From Candidatus Methylopumilus planktonicus (GTDB lineage: Bacteria > Pseudomonadota > Gammaproteobacteria > Burkholderiales > Methylophilaceae): DNA of 64,000 nt. A program made the translations under genes and the position numbers. The DNA lies in assembly GCF_006364715.1 (NCBI RefSeq), contig NZ_CP040984.1:682001-746000 (forward strand). Reading direction: 5' to 3'. The notes below the pieces were generated by a model that saw only the letters and a program-made list of their open reading frames with translations, was not told the DNA's origin and ran no database searches. Of this stretch, positions 26,530 to 35,511 are shown one piece after another. Every line of letters starts with the position of its first letter. Positions within the stretch are counted from its first letter, which is position 1.

Positions 26530-26972
26530 TCACTTCCTATAGGTGTGAAACCAGTCATGTGAAGATGGCGGCCAAATGGCTCATGACTAAGCTCAATTGA
26601 AATATCAGGCTCTGGAAGCATGCTCCCTGCTTTTTCTGGCCACTCGATTAAACAAATAGACGTTTCATTAAAATATTCTCTAAATCCAGCATCGTCCCAC
26701 TCATGCTCGCTTTTAAATCGATAAAGGTCGAAGTGATAGATCGTAAATTTTAGGAAGCTATAAGACTCAACCAGTGTGTAAGTTGGGCTTTTAACTTTAT
26801 CCTGATAACCAAGCCCGCGAAGGAGACCTCTTACAAATGTGGTTTTTCCAGCGCCTAATTCACCTTTTAAATATAAATTCATTCCAGGGCGTAAATGGCT
26901 CGACATGCTTTCTGCGAAACGAAGTGTTTCACTTTCATCTTTTAAGTCATAATTAGAATCAAACATAGACAT
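26508..26972 (-). CDS. tsaE: tRNA threonylcarbamoyladenosine synthesis ATPase TsaE
   Basis: ATPase partner of TsaB-TsaD in making t6A at position 37 of ANN-decoding tRNAs. It has 154 residues. The P-loop GELGAGKTTFVRGLLRGLG is at about 37-55, then SPTYTLVESY, a HFDLYR motif, and the late LIEWPEKA segment. It heads the tsaE-amiC-miaA cluster, a common gene order in proteobacteria, and is divergent from queG across 24 bases. Confidence 0.95.
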   Translation of the reverse strand: MSMFDSNYDLKDESETLRFAESMSSHLRPGMNLYLKGELGAGKTTFVRGLLRGLGYQDKVKSPTYTLVESYSFLKFTIYHFDLYRFKSEHEWDDAGFREYFNETSICLIEWPEKAGSMLPEPDISIELSHEPFGRHLHMTGFTPIGSECLKTII

Positions 26973-26996
26973 TACTTATAAAAAAATAATTAAAAC

Positions 26997-28070
26997 ATGG
27001 CAGACATTTGGGATCAATTAGCATTGCAAATTAAAGACTGGGGCCAAGAAATTGGTTTTGCTCAAATTGGCATTGCTGATATAGATCTCAATCATACGAA
27101 AGATCATTATCTAGAATGGATTAAACAAGGGTTCCATGGTGAGATGCATTATATGGTAAAACATGGTTCTCGGCGATATCAGCCAGATGAGTTAGTGCCT
27201 CATACCATTCGAATTATTTCGGCTAGGCTTAATTATTTTCCCCACTCTCACAATTCAGAAGCCGTTTTAGAGGACGATCAAAAAGCTTTCATCTCTCGGT
27301 ATGCATTAGGTCGCGATTACCATAAAGTCATGCGTGCTAAATTAAAAAAACTTTCAGAAAAAATTCAAAAAGAAGCCCATAAGACTCTTGATCAATCATT
27401 TGAATTTAGATTATTTACAGATAGCGCTCCCGTTATGGAAGTTGAACTTGCTGAGAAGTCTGGCCTTGGTTGGCGAGGAAAACATACTTTACTAATTAAT
27501 AAAGAACACGGTTCTTGGTTCTTCCTTGGTGAAATTTATATTAATTTACCTCTGCCTATTGATAAAAAAGTGGAAAATCATTGCGGCACATGCACAAGCT
27601 GCATGGATGTATGTCCAACAAAAGCAATCGTAGGGCCTTATAAGCTCGATGCAAGAAAATGTATCTCTTACCTCACTATTGAACATAAATCCTCTATACC
27701 TTTGGAATTTAGAAAACAAATTGGCAATCGTGTGTATGGTTGTGATGACTGTCAATTGTATTGCCCTTGGAATAAATTTGGTCAAATGACAAAAGAGGAT
27801 GACTTTAAGGTAAGGCACGGTTTAGATGATATTGAGCTCGTGGAATGCTTTTTATGGACCGAAGCAGAATTTACCAAACATATGGAAGGCAGTGCAATCC
27901 TTCGCATTGGTTATGAGCAATGGTTGAGAAATATTGCGATTGGGCTTGGTAATGCTAAAACATCTGAAACTATCGTGACTGCCCTTAAGGGCCGACTCAA
28001 TGAAGCCTCTCCGCTCGTCAAAGAACATATATCATGGGCGCTCGCACAACATAATTTTCATATGAATTAG
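26997..28070 (+). CDS. queG: Epoxyqueuosine reductase QueG
   Basis: Cobalamin-dependent iron-sulfur enzyme that performs the last step of queuosine formation in tRNA. It has 357 residues. Two ferredoxin-type cluster motifs are visible: CGTCTSCMDVCPTKAI and CDDCQLYCPWNKF. The N-terminal part has the catalytic aspartate context (FTDSAPVMEVELAEKSGLGWRGKHT). It is divergent from tsaE and followed by pgi 70 bases later. Cytoplasmic. Confidence 0.96.
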   Translation: MADIWDQLALQIKDWGQEIGFAQIGIADIDLNHTKDHYLEWIKQGFHGEMHYMVKHGSRRYQPDELVPHTIRIISARLNYFPHSHNSEAVLEDDQKAFISRYALGRDYHKVMRAKLKKLSEKIQKEAHKTLDQSFEFRLFTDSAPVMEVELAEKSGLGWRGKHTLLINKEHGSWFFLGEIYINLPLPIDKKVENHCGTCTSCMDVCPTKAIVGPYKLDARKCISYLTIEHKSSIPLEFRKQIGNRVYGCDDCQLYCPWNKFGQMTKEDDFKVRHGLDDIELVECFLWTEAEFTKHMEGSAILRIGYEQWLRNIAIGLGNAKTSETIVTALKGRLNEASPLVKEHISWALAQHNFHMN

Positions 28071-28079
28071 GTATGTCTT

Positions 28080-28088
28080 TGCTATAAT
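28080..28088 (+). promoter_or_regulatory. Extended -10 promoter for pgi
   Basis: TGCTATAAT is a perfect extended -10 element, 52 bases before the pgi ATG and just after the queG stop. No good -35 is found at 16-18 bases, which is tolerated by extended -10 promoters. By-eye match. Confidence 0.5.
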
Positions 28089-28140
28089 GTGAAGCTATAT
28101 TGAAATTTTCATCATTAAATCCTTGAGTTGAACGTTATAC

Positions 28141-29793
28141 ATGTCGCAAATTAATCAGTCGCCTATCTGGCAAGCACTAAATCAACATAAAAAAGACATC
28201 GAATCCATCTCACTTCGCGAGATGTTCAAATCAGACCCTGAACGTTTTAATCAATTTCACATTCAGTTTAATGATTTACTTCTGGATTACTCAAAACATC
28301 ACATTTCAAAAGAAACAATTAGCCTCCTAGTTAAGCTTGCAAAAGAAGTGGATTTAGAGAATTGGCGAGATCGCATGTTTGAAGGTGAAAAAATAAACTC
28401 AACTGAACATCGTGCAGTGCTTCATACAGCGCTTCGAAATCAAAATCAAACACCTATTATGTCTGATGGCGAAGATGTCATGCCCAAAGTTAAAAATGTA
28501 CTCAAAAAAATGAGGCGTTTTAGCGAAGAAGTAAGATCAGGCCAATGGAAAGGCTTTACTGGCAAACCAATTACGAATGTGATTAATATTGGTATAGGTG
28601 GTTCTGATTTAGGCCCTGCTATGGTTTGTCAGGCATTGAAACCTTATGGCTCAAAAACCATAACACCCCATTTCGTATCTAACGTAGACGGTGCCGACCT
28701 CTCACAGGCATTAGAAAAATGTAATCCAGAGACAACACTTTTTATTGTTGCTTCTAAAACATTTACGACGCAAGAAACAATGACCAATGCTTTCTCGGCA
28801 AGGGATTGGTTTCTCAAGACTGCAAAAGATAACCAACATATTAAGAAACACTTTGTTGCGCTGTCGACAAATCAACATGTCGTATCTCAATTCGGTATCG
28901 ACATAGAAAATATGTTTGAGTTTTGGGATTGGGTAGGCGGTCGCTACTCTCTTTGGTCTGCGATTGGGCTTTCTATTGCGTTATATATTGGTATGGATAG
29001 TTTTGAAGAATTGCTTAAGGGCGGATTCGAAATGGACGAGCATTTTAAAACAGCACCCATAGAACAAAATATTCCAATGATGATGGGCTTATTAGGTGTT
29101 TGGAACATTAATTTCTTTAACTTTCCAACTCATGCGATCTTGGCTTACGATCAAGGATTGTCTAAGCTAGGATCTTATCTTCAACAAGCAGATATGGAAA
29201 GTAACGGCAAATTTATCAATCGCGATGGGGAGCGTATTGATTTTCATACAGGCCCTGTCCTCTGGGGTGAGGTAGGCACCAATGGCCAACATGCCTTCTA
29301 CCAACTTCTTCACCAAGGTACAGAAATTGTTCCAGCAGATTTCATAATACCGATTGAGTCTCATTACGCGATAGGTAAAGACGGTAATGAGCATCATAAA
29401 ATTTTACTTGCAAACTTTATCGCACAAACGCAATCGCTCATGCTGGGAAAATCATATGATGAAGCACGTGCTGAAATTGAAAAACAAGGCTTTGAAGGAG
29501 AGGATATTGAAAGCTTTATCCCTCAAAAAACATTTGAAGGTAATCGCCCCACTTCATCCATACTTTTCCAAAAATTAACGCCAAAGACTTTGGGTCAGCT
29601 TATTGCGATGTATGAACATAAGATCTTTACCCAAGGCATCATATGGAATATCAATTCATTTGATCAATGGGGTGTGGAATATGGTAAGCAAATTGCAAAA
29701 CAAGTTTTACCTAAGCTCTCTGAAAAAACACCTACACATGACTTTGATAGCTCTACAAATGGATTAATTAATTACATTAAAAAAAATCAATAA
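28141..29793 (+). CDS. pgi: Glucose-6-phosphate isomerase
   Basis: Interconverts fructose 6-phosphate and glucose 6-phosphate. It has 550 residues, standard length. Sugar-phosphate isomerase motifs are present: INIGIGGSDLGPAMV, VASKTFTTQETMTN, EFWDWVGGRYSLWSAIGLS (first PGI signature region) and the C-terminal FDQWGVEYGKQIAKQ. In a RuMP methylotroph this enzyme takes the fructose 6-phosphate made by Hps and Phi toward glucose 6-phosphate and the oxidative cycle. It is separated from the convergent sppA by ten bases. Confidence 0.98.
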   Translation: MSQINQSPIWQALNQHKKDIESISLREMFKSDPERFNQFHIQFNDLLLDYSKHHISKETISLLVKLAKEVDLENWRDRMFEGEKINSTEHRAVLHTALRNQNQTPIMSDGEDVMPKVKNVLKKMRRFSEEVRSGQWKGFTGKPITNVINIGIGGSDLGPAMVCQALKPYGSKTITPHFVSNVDGADLSQALEKCNPETTLFIVASKTFTTQETMTNAFSARDWFLKTAKDNQHIKKHFVALSTNQHVVSQFGIDIENMFEFWDWVGGRYSLWSAIGLSIALYIGMDSFEELLKGGFEMDEHFKTAPIEQNIPMMMGLLGVWNINFFNFPTHAILAYDQGLSKLGSYLQQADMESNGKFINRDGERIDFHTGPVLWGEVGTNGQHAFYQLLHQGTEIVPADFIIPIESHYAIGKDGNEHHKILLANFIAQTQSLMLGKSYDEARAEIEKQGFEGEDIESFIPQKTFEGNRPTSSILFQKLTPKTLGQLIAMYEHKIFTQGIIWNINSFDQWGVEYGKQIAKQVLPKLSEKTPTHDFDSSTNGLINYIKKNQ

Positions 29794-29803
29794 ACTATTG
29801 ATT

Positions 29804-30778
29804 TTATTTAATAATTAATTTTTGATTTAATATAGCTGTTCGTAAAGATTCATTCATAGAAGACCCTAAGCTTGCACCAAATTTACGTGCAAAACGGTCA
29901 GCAAAACCTTCATAAGTCGTAAAATCAACCACCTCTTCAGCCTTGATAATTTCACGAGCAACATAATCATAATTACCAAAACCATCAGCCAAACCTAATT
30001 TAACAGCAGCCTCGCCATTCCAAAAAAGACCACTAAATGTTTCTGGGGACTCTTTAAGTCGATTACCACGGCCATCTTTAACCACTTGGATAAATTGTTG
30101 ATGAACCTGATTGAGCATATCCTGAACAAAGGCTTGTTGCTTTGGATTCACTGGAGAAAAAGGATCAAGCATGGCTTTGTTTGAACCAGCAGTCATCAGT
30201 CGTCTTTCAACGCCAGCTTTCTTCATGGTCTCCGTAAAACCAAAGCCATCCATGAGAACGCCAATGGAGCCAACAATACTAGCTTTATCTACAAAAATTT
30301 CATCAGCAGCTACAGCAATATAATAACCTCCTGAAGCACAAATATCTTCCACGACTGCATAAACAGGAATATGAGGATGTAATTTTTTTTGTCGTTTAAT
30401 TTCATCATTAATCATTCCCGCTTGAACTGGACTTCCACCCGGGCTATTAATTTTTAAAATAATACCTTTTGTACCACGACTTTCATAAGCCCTTTGCACG
30501 CTCTCGAAAAAGTCTTTTGCATTAACCTCTTCCTTCTCTCCTATCACACCATTAATTTCAATCAGTGCCGTATGATTGCCAGAGCCGCCCTTGGTATGCG
30601 AGGCACCAAATGCAAAAAATAAAAGCACAAAAAGATATAAAAATGTAATCGATTTGAAAAAAATACCCCAGCGCCTTGCGATTTTTTGCTCACCCAAAGC
30701 TGAAAGCGCAATTTTTTCTAAAGCTTCTCTTTCCCAATGTGCGTTTGTTTTACTTTCTGTTTTTTTTCTAACTGCCAT
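29804..30778 (-). CDS. sppA: Signal peptide peptidase SppA-type S49 protease
   Basis: Membrane serine protease that degrades cleaved signal peptides. It has 324 residues, so the short single-domain form, not the double-domain E. coli form. One N-terminal membrane helix is at about 40-59. The nucleophile S149 (CASGGYYIA) and general base K201 (TAGSNKAMLDPF) are 52 residues apart, as in other short SppA proteins. The ILKINSPGGSPVQAG motif at 108-121 is typical. It is the last gene of a leftward run from rluC. Confidence 0.9.
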   Translation of the reverse strand: MAVRKKTESKTNAHWEREALEKIALSALGEQKIARRWGIFFKSITFLYLFVLLFFAFGASHTKGGSGNHTALIEINGVIGEKEEVNAKDFFESVQRAYESRGTKGIILKINSPGGSPVQAGMINDEIKRQKKLHPHIPVYAVVEDICASGGYYIAVAADEIFVDKASIVGSIGVLMDGFGFTETMKKAGVERRLMTAGSNKAMLDPFSPVNPKQQAFVQDMLNQVHQQFIQVVKDGRGNRLKESPETFSGLFWNGEAAVKLGLADGFGNYDYVAREIIKAEEVVDFTTYEGFADRFARKFGASLGSSMNESLRTAILNQKLIIK

Positions 30779-30799
30779 TTGTCATGCTCCATAAAAGCT

Positions 30800-31147
30800 T
30801 TAAAAAATCTCAACCCATAATACATTGTTTGATTCTGTAATATTTAATTTTTGTAATCTTTCACCGCGACAAGGCCCTGAAATGCATTCTCCTGAAGCAG
30901 GATGGTAAATAGCCCCATGGGTAGAACATACAATCCACTCTTTTTGATCATCCATAAATTCATTAGGTTTGTAATCAAGCTCAATCGGTAAGTGCCGACA
31001 TTGGTTAAGATAAGCATGGTACTTACCCTCAAAAAGAACTGCAAAGCCTGATTGTGTTGCAGACGCTTTTTGATATTCAAATTTAACGGTTGAGCCGTCA
31101 CCTTGAAAGTCTTTTTTATCTATTTCAATTTTTACGTTAGCACTCAT
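30800..31147 (-). CDS. Rieske [2Fe-2S] ferredoxin-like protein
   Basis: 115 residues, soluble, with a single Rieske domain. The cluster ligands are C50-x-H52 (NQCRHLPIEL) and C74-x2-H77 (IVCSTHGAIYHP). The second loop ends GECISGPCRGERL, close to ferredoxin components of dioxygenases and the NirD type. There is no partner oxygenase or nitrite reductase nearby. It overlaps the phosphatase gene by 4 bases. The likely role is electron transfer; the partner is unknown. Confidence 0.85.
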   Translation of the reverse strand: MSANVKIEIDKKDFQGDGSTVKFEYQKASATQSGFAVLFEGKYHAYLNQCRHLPIELDYKPNEFMDDQKEWIVCSTHGAIYHPASGECISGPCRGERLQKLNITESNNVLWVEIF

Positions 31148-31797
31148 GGTAACAAGAAATCTACGACCTCTTTAAAAGAATCAAAGCATGCCAAAGGCTC
31201 ATAACTGAGCAATACGTCTTTAGGTTGTGCTCCATAAGTCACCGCGATGGTTTGAATACGAGCATTCCTTCCCATCTCAAGATCATAGTGAGTATCGCCA
31301 ACAATCACGGCGCGATCAGCTGGAATCTTAGTTTCTTCCAAAATAGCCTCTACCATATGAGGGTGAGGTTTTGAAAAGCACTCATCTACTGTTTTAGTAG
31401 ATACAAAATATTTATTTAATTCAGTATCTTGCAAAGCAAACTTCAACCCTTTTCTACTTTTTCCTGTGGCTACTGCGAGCTTACATTTATGCTGATAAAG
31501 TTGTCCAATACCCTCTTTTACGCCATCAAAAAGATAAGAATTACCCTCATTTGCATGATAATGCGAGCGGTAACCTTCAGCTACTTTCTCCAATAATTCA
31601 GAAGATAAATGAGGAAATAATTTGAGTAATAATTGATTTAAACCCAATCCCAAAGTTTTTAAAATTAGTGCTCTAGGCGGGGCTAGAACACCAGCGCCTT
31701 TGGCTGCTGATATAACTGCATCAACAATGATGCCTGTAGAATCAGCAACCGTTCCATCCCAGTCCAAAATAACTAAATCAAAGCGAGGTGATTTCAT
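31144..31797 (-). CDS. HAD-superfamily phosphatase, phosphoglycolate phosphatase-like
   Basis: 217 residues. The HAD motifs are all present: DWDGTVADS near residue 12 (nucleophile and general-acid aspartates), the threonine/serine motif in LAVATGKSRKGL, and the acidic motif in VIVGDTHYDLEMGRNA. The cap domain is the small helical Gph type. The substrate is unproven: phosphoglycolate or another small phosphate ester. It lies between rluC and the Rieske gene with 4-base overlaps on both sides, an association seen in many betaproteobacteria. Confidence 0.87.
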   Translation of the reverse strand: MKSPRFDLVILDWDGTVADSTGIIVDAVISAAKGAGVLAPPRALILKTLGLGLNQLLLKLFPHLSSELLEKVAEGYRSHYHANEGNSYLFDGVKEGIGQLYQHKCKLAVATGKSRKGLKFALQDTELNKYFVSTKTVDECFSKPHPHMVEAILEETKIPADRAVIVGDTHYDLEMGRNARIQTIAVTYGAQPKDVLLSYEPLACFDSFKEVVDFLLP

Positions 31798-32783
31798 GAG
31801 GCTTGCTGACTTAAGAATGCATCAAGTTCCAGGGGTAAAGGGGCTTTTAACTCCAAAGGCTCCTCAGTTAAAGGGTGTTTCATTTTCATAGAGAATGCAT
31901 GAAGAAACATCCGTTTTAAGCCCTTTTTTTGAAGTGCCTTGTTTAAGGAAAAGTCTCCATATTTGTCGTCACCTAGAATAGGGAATCCTAGATGAGCAAG
32001 CTGAACTCTGAGTTGATGGGTTCTTCCGGTGATAAGTTTAGCCTCTAGTAGAGTGTAAGGCCCTAAAGATTTTTTTAAGTAAAAGATCGTTTTGCTCATT
32101 TGATTTTGACTATCATCTTCCTCGTCAGTCACGTTGACACGCCTCTCGCCACCTTGTGTAAAGGTTTTTTTGAGCATCAGCTCGACTGTTTTCTTGGATT
32201 CAGTCCACTCACCTTCCACCATCATGGTGTATTTTTTTTCAATGCGATTATGCCGCATCATATCGTGCATATTGACGAGTGCTGAACGCTTTTTGGCAAT
32301 CAATAAAATGCCAGAGGTTTCACGATCAATACGATGAACCAGCTCTAAAAATTTAGCTTTAGGTCTTACATGTCGAATCAGCTCTATGACACCAAAGTTA
32401 AGTCCACTACCCCCGTGGACAGCATAGCCGCTTGGTTTATTAATCGCCAATAACGCATCATCTTCGTAAATAACATTAGTGTCTAACCAGGCTGTTTGTT
32501 GCTGTTTCGGTTCAATAACGTGCGGCGTCCTCTCACCTTCTATGGCTATAGGAGGAATTCTTACTTGATCCCCTATCACCAGACGATAAGTAGTATCGAC
32601 TCGCTTTTTATTCACCCTCACCTCACCACTTCTAAGGATTTTATAAACATGGCTTTTAGGCACATTTTTTAAAATTTTTAAGAGAAAATTATCGATTTTT
32701 TGTGTCTCGCTTGCTTCGTCCACGAGAACAAATGTAGCTTTTTCATCAGAAAAAATATTTTTAAGGGTTGTATTTTGAGTCAT
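31794..32783 (-). CDS. rluC: 23S rRNA pseudouridine synthase RluC
   Basis: Makes pseudouridine in 23S rRNA (positions 955, 2504 and 2580 in E. coli). It has 329 residues. An N-terminal S4 domain (FLLKILKNVPKSHVYKILRSGEVRVNKKR) is followed by the RluA-family catalytic domain, with the aspartate in VHRIDRETSGILLIAKK and a late TGRTHQLRVQLAHLGFPILGDDKYG. It is divergent from rne, as in E. coli and many other proteobacteria, which supports RluC over RluA or RluD. Confidence 0.92.
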   Translation of the reverse strand: MTQNTTLKNIFSDEKATFVLVDEASETQKIDNFLLKILKNVPKSHVYKILRSGEVRVNKKRVDTTYRLVIGDQVRIPPIAIEGERTPHVIEPKQQQTAWLDTNVIYEDDALLAINKPSGYAVHGGSGLNFGVIELIRHVRPKAKFLELVHRIDRETSGILLIAKKRSALVNMHDMMRHNRIEKKYTMMVEGEWTESKKTVELMLKKTFTQGGERRVNVTDEEDDSQNQMSKTIFYLKKSLGPYTLLEAKLITGRTHQLRVQLAHLGFPILGDDKYGDFSLNKALQKKGLKRMFLHAFSMKMKHPLTEEPLELKAPLPLELDAFLSQQAS

Positions 32784-33053
32784 ATTTTGTGTAATTGGAT
32801 TTATACCCTATACTGGGTGTGTTCAGACGCTCTTAATCAATTGAATTAAAGAGATAATTTAAGCTGAATTATACCGTGACAACAAATTACTATGGCTTTT
32901 TCCGCTCGCCTTATTTTAAGTAGCGGCCTTGAAACAAGGTTTAAAAATTTAAAGAATATTTTAGTTTTATTGCACATGTTCACAACAAAGATTAATAAAT
33001 ATATTGCTCAACAATCTTACAAATAAGATTTGTGATTAAGTAAATAGTTTAAA

Positions 33054-33077
33054 AAAACTTTTTGACAAAAAAGTTTT
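33054..33077 (+). repeat. AT-rich inverted repeat in the rne leader
   Basis: AAAACTTTTT (33054-33063) pairs perfectly with AAAAAGTTTT (33068-33077) around the tetraloop GACA. Ten A-T-dominated base pairs give a weak stem, but such A/U-rich sites next to stems are good RNase E targets. Confidence 0.55.
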
Positions 33078-33090
33078 AACTCAAGGAACG

Positions 33091-33110
33091 CTAACCTTTC
33101 CTAAGGTTAG
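33091..33110 (+). repeat. Strong hairpin in the rne leader
   Basis: CTAACCTT (33091-33098) pairs perfectly with AAGGTTAG (33103-33110) around the loop TCCT. It lies about 50 bases before the rne ribosome-binding site and is the most stable stem in the leader. No T run follows, so it is not an intrinsic terminator. Confidence 0.6.
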
Positions 33111-33174
33111 GTGTGCACCTGAACAGCTGAAATACATTCTTTATCTTAAAACCTACTTGTAGGAGTTTTAGATA

Positions 33175-35511
33175 ATGAAACGTATGCTTTTTAATGCAAC
33201 CCAATCAGAAGAATTGCGAGTTGCGATTGTAGATGGTCAAAAATTAATCGATCTAGATATTGAACGTGGAAGTCGCGCTTTAAAGAAAAGTAACATCTAT
33301 AAAGGTATTGTGACTCGCGTAGAACCTTCACTTGAAGCTGCTTTTGTAAACTACGGTACAGAGCGTCATGGCTTTCTTCCTTTCAAAGAAATTTCACCGC
33401 AATACTTTAAAGATTCAACTCAAAATCGCCCTCGCATTCAAGATGTCATTGAAGAAGGTCAAGAAATTATTGTCCAAGTTACAAAAGAAGAGCGAGGCAA
33501 CAAAGGTGCCGCGCTTTCAAGCTACCTTTCTCTTGCAGGCCGATATATCGTATTAATGCCCAATAATCCGGATGGCGGAGGTGTTTCAAGGCGAGTTGAA
33601 GGTGAAGAGCGTAATGAATTCCGCGACCATATTTCTAACTTAGATATTACAGAAGGTATGAGTGTCATTGGTCGAACAGCGGGTGTGGGCTCGTCTCTTG
33701 AAGAGCTGCAGTGGGATTTAAATTATTTAAAACAACTGTGGACAGCGATTGAAGAAGCATCTCAAGGACAATCAGGCGCATTCCTAATTTATCAAGAAGG
33801 CAATCTTGTTATTCGTGCCATCAGAGACTACTTTCACCCTGAGATAGGTGAAATTCTCATTGATACGCAAGAGATTTATGATCAAGCGACACAATTTATG
33901 AATCATGTGATGCCAAACTATGTAGATCGCGTAAAACTCTATGAAGATGAAGTTTCTTTATTTTCTCGCTTCCAAATTGAGCATCAAATTGAATCTGCTT
34001 TTTCAAGAGAAGTTAGATTGCCTTCTGGTGGCGCTATTGTGATTGACCATACAGAAGCGCTTGTTTCTATTGATGTCAATTCATCGAGAGCCACTAAAGG
34101 AAGTGATATTGAACACACAGCATTTAATACAAATATTGAAGCTGCTGAAGAAGTAGCTAAACAATTAAGGCTTCGCGACTTAGGTGGTTTAGTTGTGATT
34201 GACTTTATTGATATGGAAAGCCAAAAAAATCAGCGCGAAGTAGAAAACCGATTTAGAGACGCGCTTCATCACGATCGCGCGCGAGTCCAAACAGGGAAAA
34301 TTTCACGTTTTGGATTACTTGAGCTTTCGCGTCAGAGACTTCGTCCAAGTATTGGCGAATCAAGCAATAGTATATGTACCAAATGTAATGGCACCGGCTC
34401 AATTCGAGATATTCAATCATCTGCATTGCATATTCTTCGAATGATTCAAGAAGAAGCTATGAAAGAACATAATGCAACTATTTCAGCTCAATTGCCTATT
34501 GAGGTTGCTACATTCCTTCTAAATGAAAAGCGTTCAGATATATATAGTCTTGAACAGCGCTTAAAAGTTGAAATTATATTAATCCCTAATAAGCATCTTG
34601 AGTCTCCTAATTATTCAATCTCAAGTGCTAAACAAGAAGATATTACAAATCAATCTAAGCCAAGTTACCAAATGATGGAGTCACTTAATGAAGGTAATCA
34701 AGTTTTAAATTATAAACAAGCTTCCAGCGAACCAAAACAAGAGCCTTTAGTAAAAGGTATCGTTCCTGATACCCCTGCTCCGACAGGCTCGGGAAAACCA
34801 AATAAATCATTATTTGGATTCTTTAAAAATCTTATTGCTGGTGATGATGAAAATACTCAAAATTCTAATGAAGAAAAATCAGAGGTTTCAGAAACGAAAG
34901 AAAATAATCGTCCACGTCCGCAAAATAATAATCGAGGACGCAATAATCGTAATCAAAAATTTAAACAGCAGCATAATAATAAAAAACCTCAAGGAGAGAC
35001 AAAACCTTCTGAGACAGATGTAACGCTTTCTTCAGAAAAACCATCTCCTGCTGAAACACGACCTAATCAAGATAACAATAGACGTGGGCGAAACAATAGT
35101 CGCGGTCGCTTTAACAAAGATCGCGGAACAAGATCGAATCAAGGTCCAAATGATTTTGAGAAAAAAGCTTTAGCGTCTCAAGATGCACCAATCTTAAATA
35201 AATCTGCTCCTGAAGCAAGGGCCCCTCAGGTTACAAAAACAGAGCCTAAGCCAATTGAAGCATCTAAAAAACCTACTCCTCCCAAACCTAGAAAAAGAGT
35301 AGAAGAAAAACCAGTTGATCTAAAGGCAGTCGGTCTTGAGCTTGTTGAAACAAAAGCAAAATCAAAACCTAAGGCCAAAAAAGAAGTCGAAGAAAAACCG
35401 AAAAAAGTAGCGCCAAAGAAAACAGCTGCTTGGCAAAAGAAAGAAAAAGCTAAAGATGAACCTATCGTAATGGTTGAAACAAAGGCTACAAAGAAAAAAC
35501 CTGCTAAATAG
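33175..35511 (+). CDS. rne: Ribonuclease E
   Basis: Main endoribonuclease for mRNA decay and rRNA and tRNA processing. It has 778 residues. The S1 domain is at about 35-120. The DNase-I-like catalytic domain carries D300 (VSIDVNSSRATKG) and D343 (VVIDFIDME). The zinc-link cysteines C401 and C404 are in CTKCNGTG. The C-terminal region after about 480 is low complexity, rich in N, Q, K, R and P, with RGRNN-type repeats around 580-670. It would be the degradosome scaffold and RNA-binding tail. The tail and length separate it from RNase G. It overlaps the convergent crcB end by 8 bases. Confidence 0.95.
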   Translation: MKRMLFNATQSEELRVAIVDGQKLIDLDIERGSRALKKSNIYKGIVTRVEPSLEAAFVNYGTERHGFLPFKEISPQYFKDSTQNRPRIQDVIEEGQEIIVQVTKEERGNKGAALSSYLSLAGRYIVLMPNNPDGGGVSRRVEGEERNEFRDHISNLDITEGMSVIGRTAGVGSSLEELQWDLNYLKQLWTAIEEASQGQSGAFLIYQEGNLVIRAIRDYFHPEIGEILIDTQEIYDQATQFMNHVMPNYVDRVKLYEDEVSLFSRFQIEHQIESAFSREVRLPSGGAIVIDHTEALVSIDVNSSRATKGSDIEHTAFNTNIEAAEEVAKQLRLRDLGGLVVIDFIDMESQKNQREVENRFRDALHHDRARVQTGKISRFGLLELSRQRLRPSIGESSNSICTKCNGTGSIRDIQSSALHILRMIQEEAMKEHNATISAQLPIEVATFLLNEKRSDIYSLEQRLKVEIILIPNKHLESPNYSISSAKQEDITNQSKPSYQMMESLNEGNQVLNYKQASSEPKQEPLVKGIVPDTPAPTGSGKPNKSLFGFFKNLIAGDDENTQNSNEEKSEVSETKENNRPRPQNNNRGRNNRNQKFKQQHNNKKPQGETKPSETDVTLSSEKPSPAETRPNQDNNRRGRNNSRGRFNKDRGTRSNQGPNDFEKKALASQDAPILNKSAPEARAPQVTKTEPKPIEASKKPTPPKPRKRVEEKPVDLKAVGLELVETKAKSKPKAKKEVEEKPKKVAPKKTAAWQKKEKAKDEPIVMVETKATKKKPAK

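Larger units (their letters stand above)
32784..33174 (+). promoter_or_regulatory. Long structured leader of rne (391-base gap without a gene)
   Basis: This rluC-rne gap holds no convincing gene. It contains a series of inverted repeats: CCGCT/AGCGG (32902-32906, 32922-32926), CCTTG/CAAGG (32927-32939), AATCTTA/TAAGATT (33013-33030), AAAACTTTTT/AAAAAGTTTT (33054-33077) and CTAACCTT/AAGGTTAG (33091-33110). The rne ribosome-binding site AGGAG is at 33161-33165. In E. coli and relatives the rne leader contains hairpins through which RNase E controls its own mRNA, so an equivalent role is a fair inference. The transcription start is not identified. Confidence 0.55.

Noticed and set aside
32892..33026. 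A 44-codon open frame (MAFSARLILSSGLETRF...) in the rne leader
   Set aside because: No ribosome-binding site, lies across leader hairpins, and its composition looks non-coding. More likely part of the untranslated leader.
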